Origin: Labia minor
Taxonomy: Eukaryota > Arthropoda > Insecta > Dermaptera > Spongiphoridae
Assembly: GCA_963082975.1 (NCBI GenBank)
Contig: OY720345.1
Location: 34,170,611-34,234,610, forward strand
Reading direction: 5' to 3'
DNA length: 64,000 nt
The stretch's first letter is position 1; the number at the start of each line of letters is the position of its first letter. Shown in pieces: positions 22,570-34,545 of this stretch. Below the pieces are notes generated by a model. That model had not been told where the DNA came from. It saw nothing but the letters and a program-made list of their open reading frames with translations, and ran no database searches. Both the position numbers and the translations under genes were made by a program.

Positions 22570-23440
22570 GTCTTATCCCAATCCAAATCATTTACACAGT
22601 TTTCGAAAGTTCTTAGCCGCAGCATCCACATTTCTCTAAGCGTCCCTATCCTGAGCTACAACCAAATCCTACCCTGTCCCATCTCTCCAATGTCCCTTCC
22701 TTCATTGTCCACCCATCTTGGTCCTTGGTTTTCCACCGGATGTTTCCCAATTTCTAGTTTCTCCAATTCCAACCACGTCCCCTTCCCATCCCAGCCTTCT
22801 CGATTTTATAACCTTAACTATATCTGGACATTATTTCTCGTTATGCCATCTCTGCCATCCCCCTGTAACCTCATCTTCTTTTGGCCTATAAATGCTGCGA
22901 ACAATATTAATCTCACAAATACTCTAAATCTACTCTCGTCTCTCAGAGTCATCGTGACCAAACGTCCCGTCTTCTCTAAAAATGTCTTCGGGACAGCCTT
23001 CTGTCCCGTTTTTTCAATATTTAGGACATTTCGTAATTTTTTTTTCAAAATTTTTTCAATTTAGTTATAAAAAAAAGGTATACCGTTTGTCCCGGTTTGG
23101 TGTTTTCGAAATATGGTCACCCTAGTCATCGATCAACATGAAAAATAATTGTTTTATATATTTTGATTTTGATCCTCTTTGATGAGATATGCCCCTTTCT
23201 GCATAATAACATGCGTTACTCAATTACATCGTCGATTTAAATTCTTCTCGAATATTATTATCCTTCGTGATTAGAGATCTTAAGTATTTAAATATTTATA
23301 CTTTTTCAAATCCTACATTTTGTATGTTAATTATATGTAAGTCGTATCCGTAGCATAATTCTTGAATTTTTTTGTTTAATTACATTTCGGTTGATTTTTC
23401 CCCAATTTCTCTAATCACATGTCTCCTTTTCCAGTCCAAT
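22570..23440 (-). mobile_element. LINE fragment (3' part of ORF2), same family as 11.7 kb
   Basis: On the minus strand the order is: a region reading EKV.IFKYLRSLITKDNNI, a gap, RRLRW/G-type and RNWETSGGKPRTKMGG segments, and a C-terminal end equivalent to W-R-S-V-V-A-A-A-K-N-F. This is the part of LINE ORF2 between the RT thumb and the C-terminus. Stops and frameshifts are frequent. It is split by a hAT-like insertion at about 22950-23127. No target duplication or 5' end found. Confidence 0.7.
22950..23127. mobile_element. hAT-like miniature element inserted in the LINE
   Basis: Left side GTGACCAAACGTCCCGTCTT and right complement GGGTGACCATATTTCGAAAA followed by CACCAAACCGGGACAAACGG form imperfect inverted repeats, with GGGAC blocks mirrored in both arms. 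LINE sequence reads on either side. TCAT is present at both borders, but I could not define a clean 8-bp duplication. Confidence 0.55.
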
Positions 23441-25714
23441 TCATTTACCTGGCTAGAACACTCCACTTTTTTAAAATTTTAAATAGAGGCAGAGAGAGGT
23501 TCTATTATATATATATCTGTTTCTATGACAACAAAAAAGTAAACAAATTACATACATATAAACACCCTCCTTTATATATATTTCTGGAAAATGGAACACC
23601 CGCAGCTCAGCTCAGGAGTTACCTAAGATTCTAATTTCTTTTTTATTTTTCATCTCATTTGAGGTACCCTTCACCTCAGAAAAATTTGGTTACCTTACTC
23701 CTTGTAGTTTAGGCTCTGGAGTTTTTTGCGTACAGACGGACACTATCGTATTAAATATATAGATTAAAAAGAATCTAATATTCCATTCTTATACTCGTAG
23801 ATTGCCTTCATGTTATTTTTGTTAATGCATTGAACTGAAAAAAAAAATTAAAAGTTTAATTCTTAAATATATTAAAGTATATATATAAATATACTATATA
23901 TATATCCATATGACTAATATTTATTCTATTAACATTTGCTTACTTTTTATTTAGTTAATAATGCTAATTTCAAAAAATAAACAGCAATTAAAAAAAAAAA
24001 ATTATATTTAACATTTTTATATATTAATTATCTACCAAAACAAGAGTTTTTCTATGTGAATTATTATTTAGGCTTTTCTTTTAACCACAATTGATCAATA
24101 TTTTTAAATAATATTTTCGCCTGGATTTTCTCGCGCCCCCACAGGTTTAGAATTGTGCTCTAAGCCTATTTATCTTATCTCTAATTTTCAAATTATCTTC
24201 TCAAAATTCATTTTTATATTAAAATATTCAATAACCTTATGAAATATAAAACGCATTTTTTTTATGTTTATAAAATTATTTTTCTTGCTTTCATTTAATA
24301 ATCGGATTTGTTATAAGTATTTTGGTTTAAGGATTTACTTGGCACTATAGAAATTTGATCCTTTTCGCTTTTATAATGACAAAATTCTTATCATGTTTAT
24401 ATTTATAAAGATTCAATGGATTTCCTATATGTTTACTAGTATAAATCTTCAAATTCTATAAAAAAAAATAAAGTTTTTGTGGTTTAATTTTATTGTCTCA
24501 TACAATTATTGTAAATCTAAATTGTCATTAATCACATAGAAAAAATTTCTAAATTAGCTAAAATGTAATTGAATAAATATTCTTATCTTAAAATAAAAAT
24601 TAGAGATTTGCTTAATTATTTGATCAATTGAATTTGAAAAAGAAAGATAATTCAGTCAGAATAATAAATCACAAGAGAAAGTGGGAGATGTCTTTGAAGG
24701 GAAGAATGCATAAATTGAAAATAATTAATGGTGAAAAAAGGAGTATCAAATTATTTATTGGTTATTTTTCATTTATACAAATTCCTTCGAACAAATAACT
24801 CCTTTACTATCAATTTAGGTAATGGCAACTATTGAGCCCTTTTATTAAAATTATTTAATTTTATTTCGAAAGTCTAAATAAGCAAAATTAAGCAAAAATT
24901 ATTCTAATGCTATGAATTACAATGTTTAATGATGTGATCGTTATCAAGATTTTGTTAAAATTGGTCTCCAGACTATTGTGTACATTTGGAAACTAATCTC
25001 TCCAAAGTATATATATTTGTACACTTTGAAGTTATGTTATGGATGAATATTTTTTTAATTATAAGTTATAAGTTATAATAAAATAATATTACCCTTCTAT
25101 TAGTATAAAAGAGCTTATAAATAAAAAATTAATGTGACAATTATGTCAAGTGAATATAAATGGTGTTAAGTTGTAAAAGTAAAACCATGTATATAGAATT
25201 AAAACCTAAATAAAAATTAAAATGAGGCTAAAGTATAAAGTAACTGTGATCGGGCGAGGATTGTTAAACAAAAAAAAGTCAATTGTTTAGGTGTGATATT
25301 TGTGATATGAATAACAATTTTTTGAGTTGATGACTCGAAAGGAATTATTATATTTAAAAAATATTTATACAAATAAGGGCAAATAAAGACCGATATACTC
25401 TCTAAAAAATCATAAAAATCTCTTAGACTAAAAATATTATTATAAGAGACTGCTTAAAAATATAAATAAATTGTAAATGTCGATTAATATTAATGTTAAT
25501 TGTTATTTTATTTTATTTTGTATATCTAATCAGATGACTACGAACATGAATGTACACTATTGTCAATAAAGATTATTATTATTAAATATATATTTTATTT
25601 ATATTAATAATAAATTCAAATTTTTATATTCAATAATTCCTGAATATTTTTACTTGATTAACTCTGGTTATGGATAGTATTTTCATTCATTAGGATATTC
25701 ATTCATTAAATCCC
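23441..25714. other. AT-rich DNA without recognisable features
   Basis: No transposon ends, coding pattern or RNA structure I can support. The open frame near 23419 is partly LINE-derived and otherwise incidental. Confidence 0.45.
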
Positions 25715-25891
25715 ATTGTTCTAGCTCAAACCGTTTTTGAGTAATCTTGTCTACATACACACATACACACATATACATATACACAGACATTTTTCTCAAC
25801 CTTAGTGAAAATGACTCAGGAGTCTTCAAAAAACCTCAAAATCTCGACATCGAAAATTTTCATGATCATCATCTGTCGAGATAGTAAAAAG
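25715..25891 (-). mobile_element. Family A Helitron-like element, 3' end only
   Basis: This fragment starts in TTCTAGCTCAAACCGTTTTT, passes the CACACATACACACATATACA microsatellite and the TCTCAACCTTAGTGAAAATG block, and ends AAAATTTTCATGATC then GTCGAGATAGTAAAAAG. The 5' half is absent. Confidence 0.75.
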
Positions 25892-28150
25892 TTATAAGGG
25901 CTACTCTTTTAAAATATTATTTACTATTAAATATTTACCAAATTTATCTATCACTGTTGAAATCATAGTTATAGTTAACTTCTAACAAAATTTAAAACTC
26001 TAAAAGTATAATGTATTAATATTTTTTTTTAAAAACTCCACACACTAACTTCGGGGAGGAATAACGGCAAAGAAGAAATTAGATTTATCCAGAGACGGAA
26101 GCGCACAAAAGAAATGCTAAAACGGTACCACTGCGTTTCCGGTGGTTAAATTCGTCAATGAATAAGGACAAGTTTTAGCGGGTAGAGACCAAAATTGGGA
26201 GTCCTGAAACCTGGTATATATATATAAAACAATATTAGTTAAAATCGCTCCTACAATACTAATAGGAGACATAATTCACATCAAAATCGCCTTAAAATAT
26301 GTAATTTCAACAAAAATCCTCTATATAATACATTTCAATATATTTTACATATTATATACCTATATCTAAACTTGCCATAATTTTGTTTACTCTAAACGGG
26401 ACAAATATCGAAATTTGTTAAAAATATAAAATGCCAGCTGATAATCTAAGATAGTATCTTTCAAGTTATTCTTAGTCTTAGCCCATAAGTGAGGGTTATT
26501 AAATCAACAAAAAATTGTATTGACTAATTATTAACATTTATTTTTAATATTATTAAGTAAATTAATATTTATTAATAGAAAGAACTTTTTTAAAAAATTT
26601 TATTATATTTAAAAAAGGTCAGTGTTGGAAGCTATATCTCTGTTTAATACCAACATTCTGCAATATATCAATTGACCGGGACAAAATGGCATATTGGCTT
26701 TACACTGGGGCCATATGTTCAAACCGGGATCGTACTGGTCTAAACGGAAAGTCTATACCTACAAAAAAATTATCTACTTTAACAAGATTAATTAGATTGT
26801 AAAGATCATGAGTCTCCTCTAATTGGTTTAGTTGTTATCTATAAAATAATTTTGTTTTTTGTTTTTAATATTAATTTTTGTATTTTAAAATTTTAATTTT
26901 ACATAAAACATTATTTTAATATAAGAAATCTAATATATATTTAGATATTTATTCATATTTCTAACTCGCAAGAAATCTTTTAATAATTAAATTTACGATA
27001 AAATAACGTCATTTGGGGTGGCATTATTAATTCAATAGAGATAACACGACAAGATTTAATTAATAGGCATTAATAATATGATAAACTACACCTTGTTCGA
27101 AGTAGATTCGTGTTCCCGATATTACAAGAGAATATGATTTTACAAAATTCTCTACTAGTTAAATTTTAATATAAAATAAAAGTAATTAAGAGACCCCCTT
27201 TAAAAGGGCAGAATTTGCGTTACAAACAATTTATATTTATTAAAAATGTTTTAATGATTTAATAAAAATAAATTATTTTATATTAGTTTCTAAGTAATTT
27301 AAATGTTTAATCTAATCTACCTAATTATATTATATTAGATAAATTGTAGGTATATATAAGTTTAAACCGATATTAGGGTTAAAACGTGTTTTCTATATTT
27401 CGAAAACTAACCCTTTTGATGTGCCAAAGGTATTGTGGGACGATAATAGTCACCTATGGCACCAGGTGAAACGTGTCTAATAAGCGAACCGTTGAGTATG
27501 GAGGATTTTTTTTTGACGTTCATCATCTTTATTTCAGAGACTAGGAATATATTTTCCTTTTCAATTTTTATAAGTATAATGTTTTCTACATGCACTTACT
27601 TTAATAATAATAGTAAAACTTATTTATTCATAAAACCTTCATTGTTTACTATTTGCATGTAATTGCTTAACAGTTGAAAATTGAACCCTCCAAACAATTT
27701 AATAGGACGAGGGAAATATTCACCTGTGTAAAATATTATATAAGTTATGTACTTTTTTAATTCTTAAAACTTACCCAATTAAATATTTAATTATTTTCAA
27801 ATTGGTGAGTTTTTATTTTTGTTTTATCCCCACCCCTGTTAGGGATATTGCTGAAAAGTGCTCCATATTGCTGAAAACTTTTTATCTTTGTAAATTTTAG
27901 CAGTTATTTTAAGAATAAGCTGCAATTTTTGCTATGAATACCTAATAGTCCAATAGGTACCATTAACACCAATAATCATGTCATAATGGGTATTATGAGA
28001 TTTGGTAACCCGAATTGTGCGTCATATCTCTCGGCTAAGAATTTATCTAAATTGGTTTTATTTCTGATCAAAATCAATTTAATTACTTTTATCTTATAAA
28101 GGAATTTTGTAAATAAAACCACATATTGATATTTTATTGTAAATTTATTC
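25892..28150. other. AT-rich DNA; a few balanced patches
   Basis: Patches at 26050-26220, 26690-26760 and 27400-27490 are less AT-rich, and the last (GATGTGCCAAAGGTATTGTG and following) could be old repeat or captured sequence. No domain or element end could be assigned. Confidence 0.4.
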
Positions 28151-28159
28151 AAAAACACA

Positions 28160-28262
28160 AAAATACACAATGTTTCGATTGTAGCTTCTGCAATCGTTAT
28201 CAAGCGACTGTACTGTCCGAGCGACCAGTGCCGATATTTTCGGCACTGGAATAAATTTAGAA
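28160..28262 (-). mobile_element. Penelope-like element trace with degenerate hammerhead-type motif
   Basis: On the minus strand CTTGATAA is followed by a stem CGATTG-CAGAAGCTA-CAATCG and then AAAC. This matches the CUGAUGA - stem II - GAAAC core of hammerhead ribozymes, with two changes in the first core block. Penelope-like retroelements are known to carry such motifs in their terminal repeats. Just beyond is a strong hairpin, CCAGTGCCGA paired with TCGGCACTGG. No RT or GIY-YIG coding was found, so only a small piece survives. The core changes suggest it no longer cleaves. Confidence 0.45.
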
Positions 28263-28320
28263 CATTAAATTTCATTTCATTTGGTTGGACCTTCTGGAAA
28301 CACAAAGAAACAACAACATT

Positions 28321-28967
28321 ATCTATATATATAGATTTTAGTAGAAATTAGTAAGGTATATATTTTCTAATTATTATTTTAAAAGAAATACATTACACAG
28401 AAATATATTTTTTTTAAAATGAAAATACATATTGGGGCATTTTTATTGTCATTAGTGGCAAATGTGAAAGAAAGTTCAAAATGAGGCTCTATATTAAACA
28501 GACTTCACTTTACTTTTTCTTTTTTACTAAGTTTTGAGATGTATTCCATTTTACCATATATAATATGTTATATTGCTCTAACCGGTAAAATACATTAACC
28601 AGTATTTCTAATCAATTGAACAAATTGACGAAGACAAACCAAAATGATTGTGGACAATTTGACACATGCATCAAACCCCTGATCAATAGCGCATCCAATA
28701 TTGCAAATTGAAATACAAGTGAAATTGAAAGATAAAAATAAAATCGCACCTGTCTTGAATTAGCTTTTGTGTGTTTTTTCTAAAACAAGTTCAATTTCTT
28801 TAATTGATATATAATTAATTTAACATCAAATCTTATTTCTACTAAATATTATATACATATTGCCTATTCATTGAATTCAATTAATTAGTTTCTTTTAAAA
28901 TAATGTCATTAATTTAAATGATTATTATAATTTAATATAAAAATTTATATTTATTTACAGTGGCGGA
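28321..28967. other. AT-rich DNA without recognisable features
   Basis: No supported gene or element. Confidence 0.4.
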
Positions 28968-29030
28968 TTTCCGACTAGGCGCACTTAAAGCAAGGGGGCC
29001 TCAAAATTTAACCTATATAAAAAATTTTTG
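28968..29030 (+). mobile_element. Solo hAT-type end
   Basis: CAGTGGCGGATTTCCGACTA followed by GGCGCACTTAAAGCAAGGGG is a typical GC-rich hAT terminus. The corresponding right end and duplication were not found downstream, so it is probably truncated. Confidence 0.45.
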
Positions 29031-29635
29031 GTTTATTTTAAATGAGGCAAAAGTTTAAAAAAACGATGGGTAATGAAATAATATACCGGCATATCCTTAG
29101 ATTTGCATGTAAATTGATGAAAATATACAGGGTGTTGTGAATAATGATTAGGATGACGGTTGAAACAGCGTTTAAAAATTTGATACTTATTTCAGTTGGT
29201 AGCTCAAAAAATCCTCTATGTAGACAAAATGGGTTGTATATTTGGTTTATTATTATATTTAAAATTCTTACATTCTAACGAAAAATTTATTAATGTATAA
29301 TTATTACTTATTTTGAAAGTAAAGTATAAATATTTCAGTAAAGTATAATACTCCAGATGTACCCACATAGAACAATTAACTATTATTTTGAGACAAAAAT
29401 TAACAAACTGTTTGTTTTTTGATTTTATTAATATTGAAAATCCTAATTCTGAATATTTAGAACAAATATTTCTAGAATTTTTGAGAGATTCATGAATAAA
29501 TATACCCCCTCTCACCCATATACAAATTAAATTTTATATTTTATAATTTTTCAATTTTAATATGTTAAGCAAAATGTTATTGAATAAAAACCATAGAAAA
29601 ATTAGATAAATTATTATATTTAAGGAATATATGAT
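29031..29635. other. AT-rich DNA without a supported gene
   Basis: An open frame at 29216-29515 (minus) is Asn/Ile/Lys/Phe-rich with no domain; treated as incidental. Confidence 0.4.
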
Positions 29636-30235
29636 AAGTTGACCTGTGGCATAGATGTGTACAGCCTGAACGGCTGAACGGATTTTGATGAAATTTGGTA
29701 TATTTACTTAATGCATCAGTAGGATGAATTGATCAACTTTTGGTGCAAATCCGGAAACCGGAAGTGGTAGTATTAATGATCGACGATAGGAAGGGAAGGG
29801 TTATTTTCATACCAAATTTCACATGAGGAGATTTTTTACATATCATCACGAATCATTCACTTTGCATTGGTTTTATACTCGAGAAAAATCATCTTTATTA
29901 GTTTTTTCTTAATTAAAATTATATGACGTCATCCAGTCATTCATGACGTCACAGCCTGGTCTTACATATATATTGTAAATAAAATAAAATTAAAAATATT
30001 TATGTTATATCCATATCTGTTTTTTATTACATTAATAGATATATTAAAATTATTTGAAATTGTTTCAGTAGCTGGAAATTAATTTATTTCAAACCGTCGG
30101 TCGGTTCGGACCTGGCCACAGGTCAACTTATTTCTGTTAAGAAAATGCATGATTCGTGGAGATATGTAAATATCTCCACATGTGAAATTTGGTGTGAAAA
30201 CAATACCTCCCTTACTATCGTCGGTCGGTAAAAAA
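29636..30235 (+). mobile_element. Family E element with an internal inversion and duplicated 5' end
   Basis: It opens with AAGTTGACCTGTGGC (plus orientation). It then switches to the minus-orientation interior (ATAGATGTGTACAGCCTGAA ... GACGTCATCCAGTCATTCAT ... GGACCTGGCCACAGGTCAAC), and switches back to plus orientation at TTTCTGTTAAGAAAATGCAT, ending ATCGTCGGTCGGTAAAAA. The 5' end is therefore present twice in inverted orientation and the 3' end is normal. A simple insertion cannot produce this. An inversion, or template switching during rolling-circle-type replication, would. Confidence 0.85.
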
Positions 30236-31364
30236 TAATAATATCTTTATTTAATATTCTAAACATTTTTTATATGTATCAAGAATATTTGAGCGTCATT
30301 TTCTAAGTTTTACAATTAAATTTTTTAAACATATTAAAAAAGTATCACTCTGATATTTTGGAGCTGAACTCACAACTAATAGTTTGAAAATAACGTGTGG
30401 TGTCCTTTTTACTGTGCTCCCACTCCGCATTGCGTGCCTTTATACGACATTATCTTTATTAATGTTGTAGAATTTAATTTTAAAAGCATTCATTATTTTA
30501 TTTAAAGTTTAATTAATATTAAAAATAAAAATAAATTTAGATACTATTAGTAAAAGCAAGTACCTACTTTATAAATACTTAAATACATTTTTTCTAAAAC
30601 AATTAAATTCATGTAACATGTAGCATAACAATTTTAAATTTTCTTTTTACATTTGAAGGGAAAAGATAATTATTTCAATAGTGAAAGGAAACAAACTATA
30701 ACATAACACAAGCTAGTAAATACAAATGAAACAAGTTTTGAACAATGATTTCTTGTAACTTATTGTTAGTGGCATTGACATTGAAAAGGGTTCGCTATTT
30801 CTGATCTAGACAATTTGGTAATTTAATATAAAATATGAAAAATATTCTAAATAAATATTAATAATATTATTTATTAATTTAAGATAATAAATCTCTTTAA
30901 GAAATAACTGAAAAGATTTAAATAAAATGTAAAATTCAAATTGTTTGACTTTTTATATCATAAAATTGGAAATTTTTTAATAAAAAAAAGTAAAATTGAG
31001 GGGTGAATTCTAAAATAATATATTCCATAAAAGCTTACTTTCATTTAAATATGCAATGTAACTGCTTGTCTTTACAGAAATACATGTTTAAATATAAAAG
31101 AAAGAAGATTTACAAAGTGAAATAACAAAAAAATTAAATATACTTTATAAAAATATATCCTGGCACAGTTAAAATGTATTATATTTTAGCTAGATATCAA
31201 AAACTAGAAAAAAAGATCTATCTACATATAATGTTTTCAATCAAATCTTAACTTTTCAATTTAACTTAAAGAAAACTTTAATTTTTTAATTAATTAATAT
31301 AATATAAATTAATAATTTTACATATATCTATTATTTTCTAATATTATAATAATTATCAATTTAT
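30236..31364. other. AT-rich DNA without recognisable features
   Basis: No supported features; ends at the CAATTTAT target copy of the next element. Confidence 0.45.
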
Positions 31365-32045
31365 CACTGGCGTACCTAGAACTTTTGCCGCCCGGGGCGA
31401 TCTCCAGTTTGCCGCCCTTTCTATTATAAGTCAATCAAATAGTGGTTTTTATAAATTAATACACATAAATAAATTATTAAGTTATTTAATCAATATTAAT
31501 TAATAAACAGAGTAAATTTTTTTACACATATTTGTATGCACTCGTAAACATATTTATATAATATTTACTCTTCTAGCTTTCATACTAGAAAAATCGTGCA
31601 TAATGCTCTCAAAATTTATATTATTTGTAATTTATTGTTCTATTGACAATATTGGAAGATTTTGTAGTCTTAATTGACTCATTGTAGAACAAAGATAATT
31701 TTGCCGAACAAAATCTTAAAGTTTACGAATTCAACGAATTTTAATGAATACAATTAAATAAAATTATTATCCTGTTCTTGGAATTATAGAATTCAAAATT
31801 TACACTAAAATGCATTTATATACACCGAGGAATAATATTCGAAATCATATAGTTGATCATAATTTATATAAATCAAATAGTAAACTTATAATAATCATAA
31901 TAATCATTTATTATTCAAGAAAGAAAAAAAATAAATATGAAATGAATAAGTTGCTTTTTACAACTATAACTAAATATAAAAAATGCCGCCCCAAGATAAG
32001 TGCCGCCCGGTGCGGACCGCGCCCCCCCCCCTAGGTACGCCACTG
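31365..32045. mobile_element. hAT miniature element with exact 8-bp target duplication
   Basis: Left end CACTGGCGTACCTAGAACTT and right end complement CAGTGGCGTACCTAGGGGGG are inverted repeats. GC-rich GCCGCCCGGGGCG near the left is echoed by GTGCCGCCCGGTGCG near the right. CAATTTAT flanks both sides exactly (31357-31364 and 32046-32053). The 681-bp interior is AT-rich without a transposase. It must be mobilised in trans. Confidence 0.92.
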
Positions 32046-32053
32046 CAATTTAT

Positions 32054-32786
32054 AATTCTTAATTCTTTATTCATTAATAAAATATTTTTATTTATGATTT
32101 TTTTAGACAACTAATAGTCTATTCCGAATGAAGAGGAGTTGCAGTAGTAAAATCACAGATAACCATCCACACAAGCATCAACCAACCCACTCCTACCCTC
32201 CAACAGATGTATTAATATTTATTAATTATGAACTATCCCAATTTCTTACTTAGACTTATTGAGGGAACTTCTTAATATTGGCATTTTTATAGATTATCTT
32301 TATGATCATCTCTATATTCAATTTAAAAAAAATATTTTAAGTTATGTTACTATTTCTAAAGTGTAATTGTTATATAAATAAATTGATTTTTTAATTCTTT
32401 TAACTATACTATTGCCTAGATAATAATTATTTAAATCCATTAATTATGTAAATTTATGGTTCATTAAATGATAAAATTTAATAAAAGTAAAAAAATAAAT
32501 TATCTGCAATTTTATTAATTTAAATAAATTTCATTCTATTTAATTTATTGAAACTGACTTTGTTTTATATTAACCATTATACATTATTATTTTAATTCCC
32601 TTTAATCCATTGTTTTCCTGTGATGGAATATTTTTAATTTCGTTAATTATTTATGCATTGAATATACGATATCTATATTTGAAATAATAAAATAAAATAT
32701 AATAAAGTAAATGAGATATTTTAAAAAAGTTAACTGAGAGTAGAAACTTTTTGTTCTGAATAATAACTTTATGACAATAGAAGATG
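32054..32786. other. AT-rich DNA without recognisable features
   Basis: A balanced patch at 32130-32210 (CCACACAAGCATCAACCAAC and following) is unassigned; the rest is AT-rich. Confidence 0.4.
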
Positions 32787-33358
32787 TTTACTATCTCGCC
32801 AGAGATACTATTGCGATCATGAAAATTTTCAAAGTCGAGATTTTGATGTTTTTATACGTTTTGAAGGCCCCTGACTCATTTTCACTAAGGTTGAGAAAAA
32901 TGTCTGTGTATGTGAGTGTGTGTATGAAAATGAAATTTGGTATACGGGCATTATTCAAAATTCGTAGTTTTCTATCAACTTTTGAGAAATGTAGCTGAAT
33001 CGGAAATGGGTCATTACCTACCACGTTTTGATTTTTTTCCTATAAAGTGAACGTAAAAATAAAGATATATGTTTGATAGCTTTTCAAATTATTAAAAATA
33101 GTATAAAATTACTATATATAGAATATCAGCTTGATTAAATCGTTGAAAGTACCGGAATTAATTTTTTAACACGACTGCCAATAACGCGCCAGCACGTGAC
33201 GTGGTGCCATCAACAAAGAGCCAAACACGCGCTGATTTAATAAATATTATTTATTAAATTTAATTTATAATTTATATTTAATTAAATTTAGTTTAAATAT
33301 AATATATGGGTTAATTAATACAATTCAAATTTGCGAGATAGTCGAGTGAACACCCTTC
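32787..33358 (+). mobile_element. Family A Helitron-like element, near full length
   Basis: Starts TTTACTATCTCGCCAGAGAT (a hairpin) and continues with CATGAAAATTTTCAAAGTCG, TTTTCACTAAGGTTGAGAAA, a short TGTGTGTATG repeat, CACGCGCCAGCACGTGACGT and ends GCGAGATAGTCGAGTGAAC. A small deletion removes the GTAGACAAGATTACGC part after the microsatellite. Confidence 0.88.
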
Positions 33359-33497
33359 CGATTTATTTAAAGTTGAAATCGGAGTATGAAATCGGTATCT
33401 ATTAATTTTAAAACAGAAACTTCTATTCGATACAAAAAAGTGCATTTTTGGTTCAATTTATTGATAATTTTAGAAATTTAAATAATTGTTACAACCA
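33359..33497. other. AT-rich spacer
   Basis: Nothing recognised. Confidence 0.4.
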
Positions 33498-33716
33498 TTA
33501 TATATATTTTAGAAACAACTTAGTAGTTAAACAACTCCCAAAGAAGAGTTTTGTCGTTCGCCTGGGGTTCTTTCTCAGCCTGTGGCTCTCCATCATCTCA
33601 TTCAGCTGTCCAAGTAGATTTAATTTGAGAAGTTCAAAAGAAGAATTTGCACCATCCTTATAAGTTTTCAAAGATCTACTCAAGCTCGAAAGTACTACTC
33701 CCAAAGTGTAGAAATG
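33498..33716 (-). pseudogene. Unidentified coding-like stretch
   Basis: A 68-codon open frame on the minus strand has balanced composition and protein-like content, including KDGANSSFELLKLNLLGQLN and EMMESHRLRKNPRRTTKLFF, unlike the Ile/Lys/Phe-rich noise frames nearby. No ATG start is evident (the frame opens at TTG), and I found no clear splice sites or family. It may be a captured exon, a degraded transposon protein or a small host exon. The opposite strand is also open but is more hydrophobic and less convincing. Confidence 0.3.
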
Positions 33717-34083
33717 ACTTTTGAAGTAAGGTTGATTATATACTTACGTTAGATATATAAAAAAATAAAAATTCCATTTGTTAAAAATAATAATAAACAA
33801 TATTGAATCAATATAATTTCTATACAAGAAATGACCAAATTTTCTCATTTATCTTCTTATTTCTTTTATATTCATAATAATAATAATAATAGCTATTAAA
33901 TAAATTATTTACTGATGGGATTAAATTTTCCTTGTTTTGTAAAAACCAATCATAAAGGTTTTGTTATCCTTTTATATTTATAAAATTAATGATAATCTAA
34001 ATCACATATATTAAGGGTATTTTAATAATGTCTTTTGTTTTTAGGAATATTGAATAAGCGACTATTATTTATAACTAAGCATT
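33717..34083. other. AT-rich DNA without recognisable features
   Basis: Nothing supportable. Confidence 0.4.
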
Positions 34084-34150
34084 AAGCCTAATTTACACGG
34101 GCTTAGTTCTTGCCATTAGTACTAATTCCTAACACCATTTTTGTGAAGTC
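34084..34150 (+). mobile_element. Terminal sequence of a DNA transposon (family F), left copy 1
   Basis: AAGCCTAATTTACACGGGCT followed by TAGTTCTTGCCATTAGTACT is repeated at 34442 and appears inverted at about 36560-36635. This identifies it as a terminal repeat of a DNA transposon whose superfamily I cannot fix. Confidence 0.6.
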
Positions 34151-34441
34151 ACAGCTACTTGTAGATTAGTAGAATGATTAGTCGAATGGATATAAATGGT
34201 TTCTATTTTTCTAATTAGTAGCGACAAGTAGGTACCCCCACTCCAAAATTTATTCTATAAAAATATGGAGCATTCCTATTTAAGCTTTCTAAATGAAACC
34301 CCTTCTGTAGCTTGAAAATTGTACAATTATTTCAATATACATATATGTAATCTAAGGATTTAAATTAAGTTTAATCGTAAAAATGAACAAATTCAAATCA
34401 TTCTAACCATTTCAATTTCTTATTTGCAGTTAATTTTTATA

Positions 34442-34545
34442 AAGCCTAATTTACACGGGCTTAGTACTTATCATTAGTTTAGGGGTGGCCTTTTGAACGC
34501 CCGCCGGCCCATTGAAAAAGTTGGCTCTTTTTTTGATTTTTCGTT
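34442..34545 (+). mobile_element. Family F left end copy 2 with adjoining hAT-like end
   Basis: AAGCCTAATTTACACGGGCT recurs, preceded by TATA as in the inverted right copy. After about 37 bp it meets TAGGGGTGGCCTTTTGAACG, CCCGCCGGCCC, which looks like a solo hAT-type terminus that has inserted into or replaced the interior. No right partner for the latter was found. Confidence 0.5.

Noticed and set aside
22690..23064. 124-codon plus-strand open frame
   Set aside because: It is the antisense of the LINE C-terminal region plus the hAT-like insertion; the LINE reading on the minus strand explains it.
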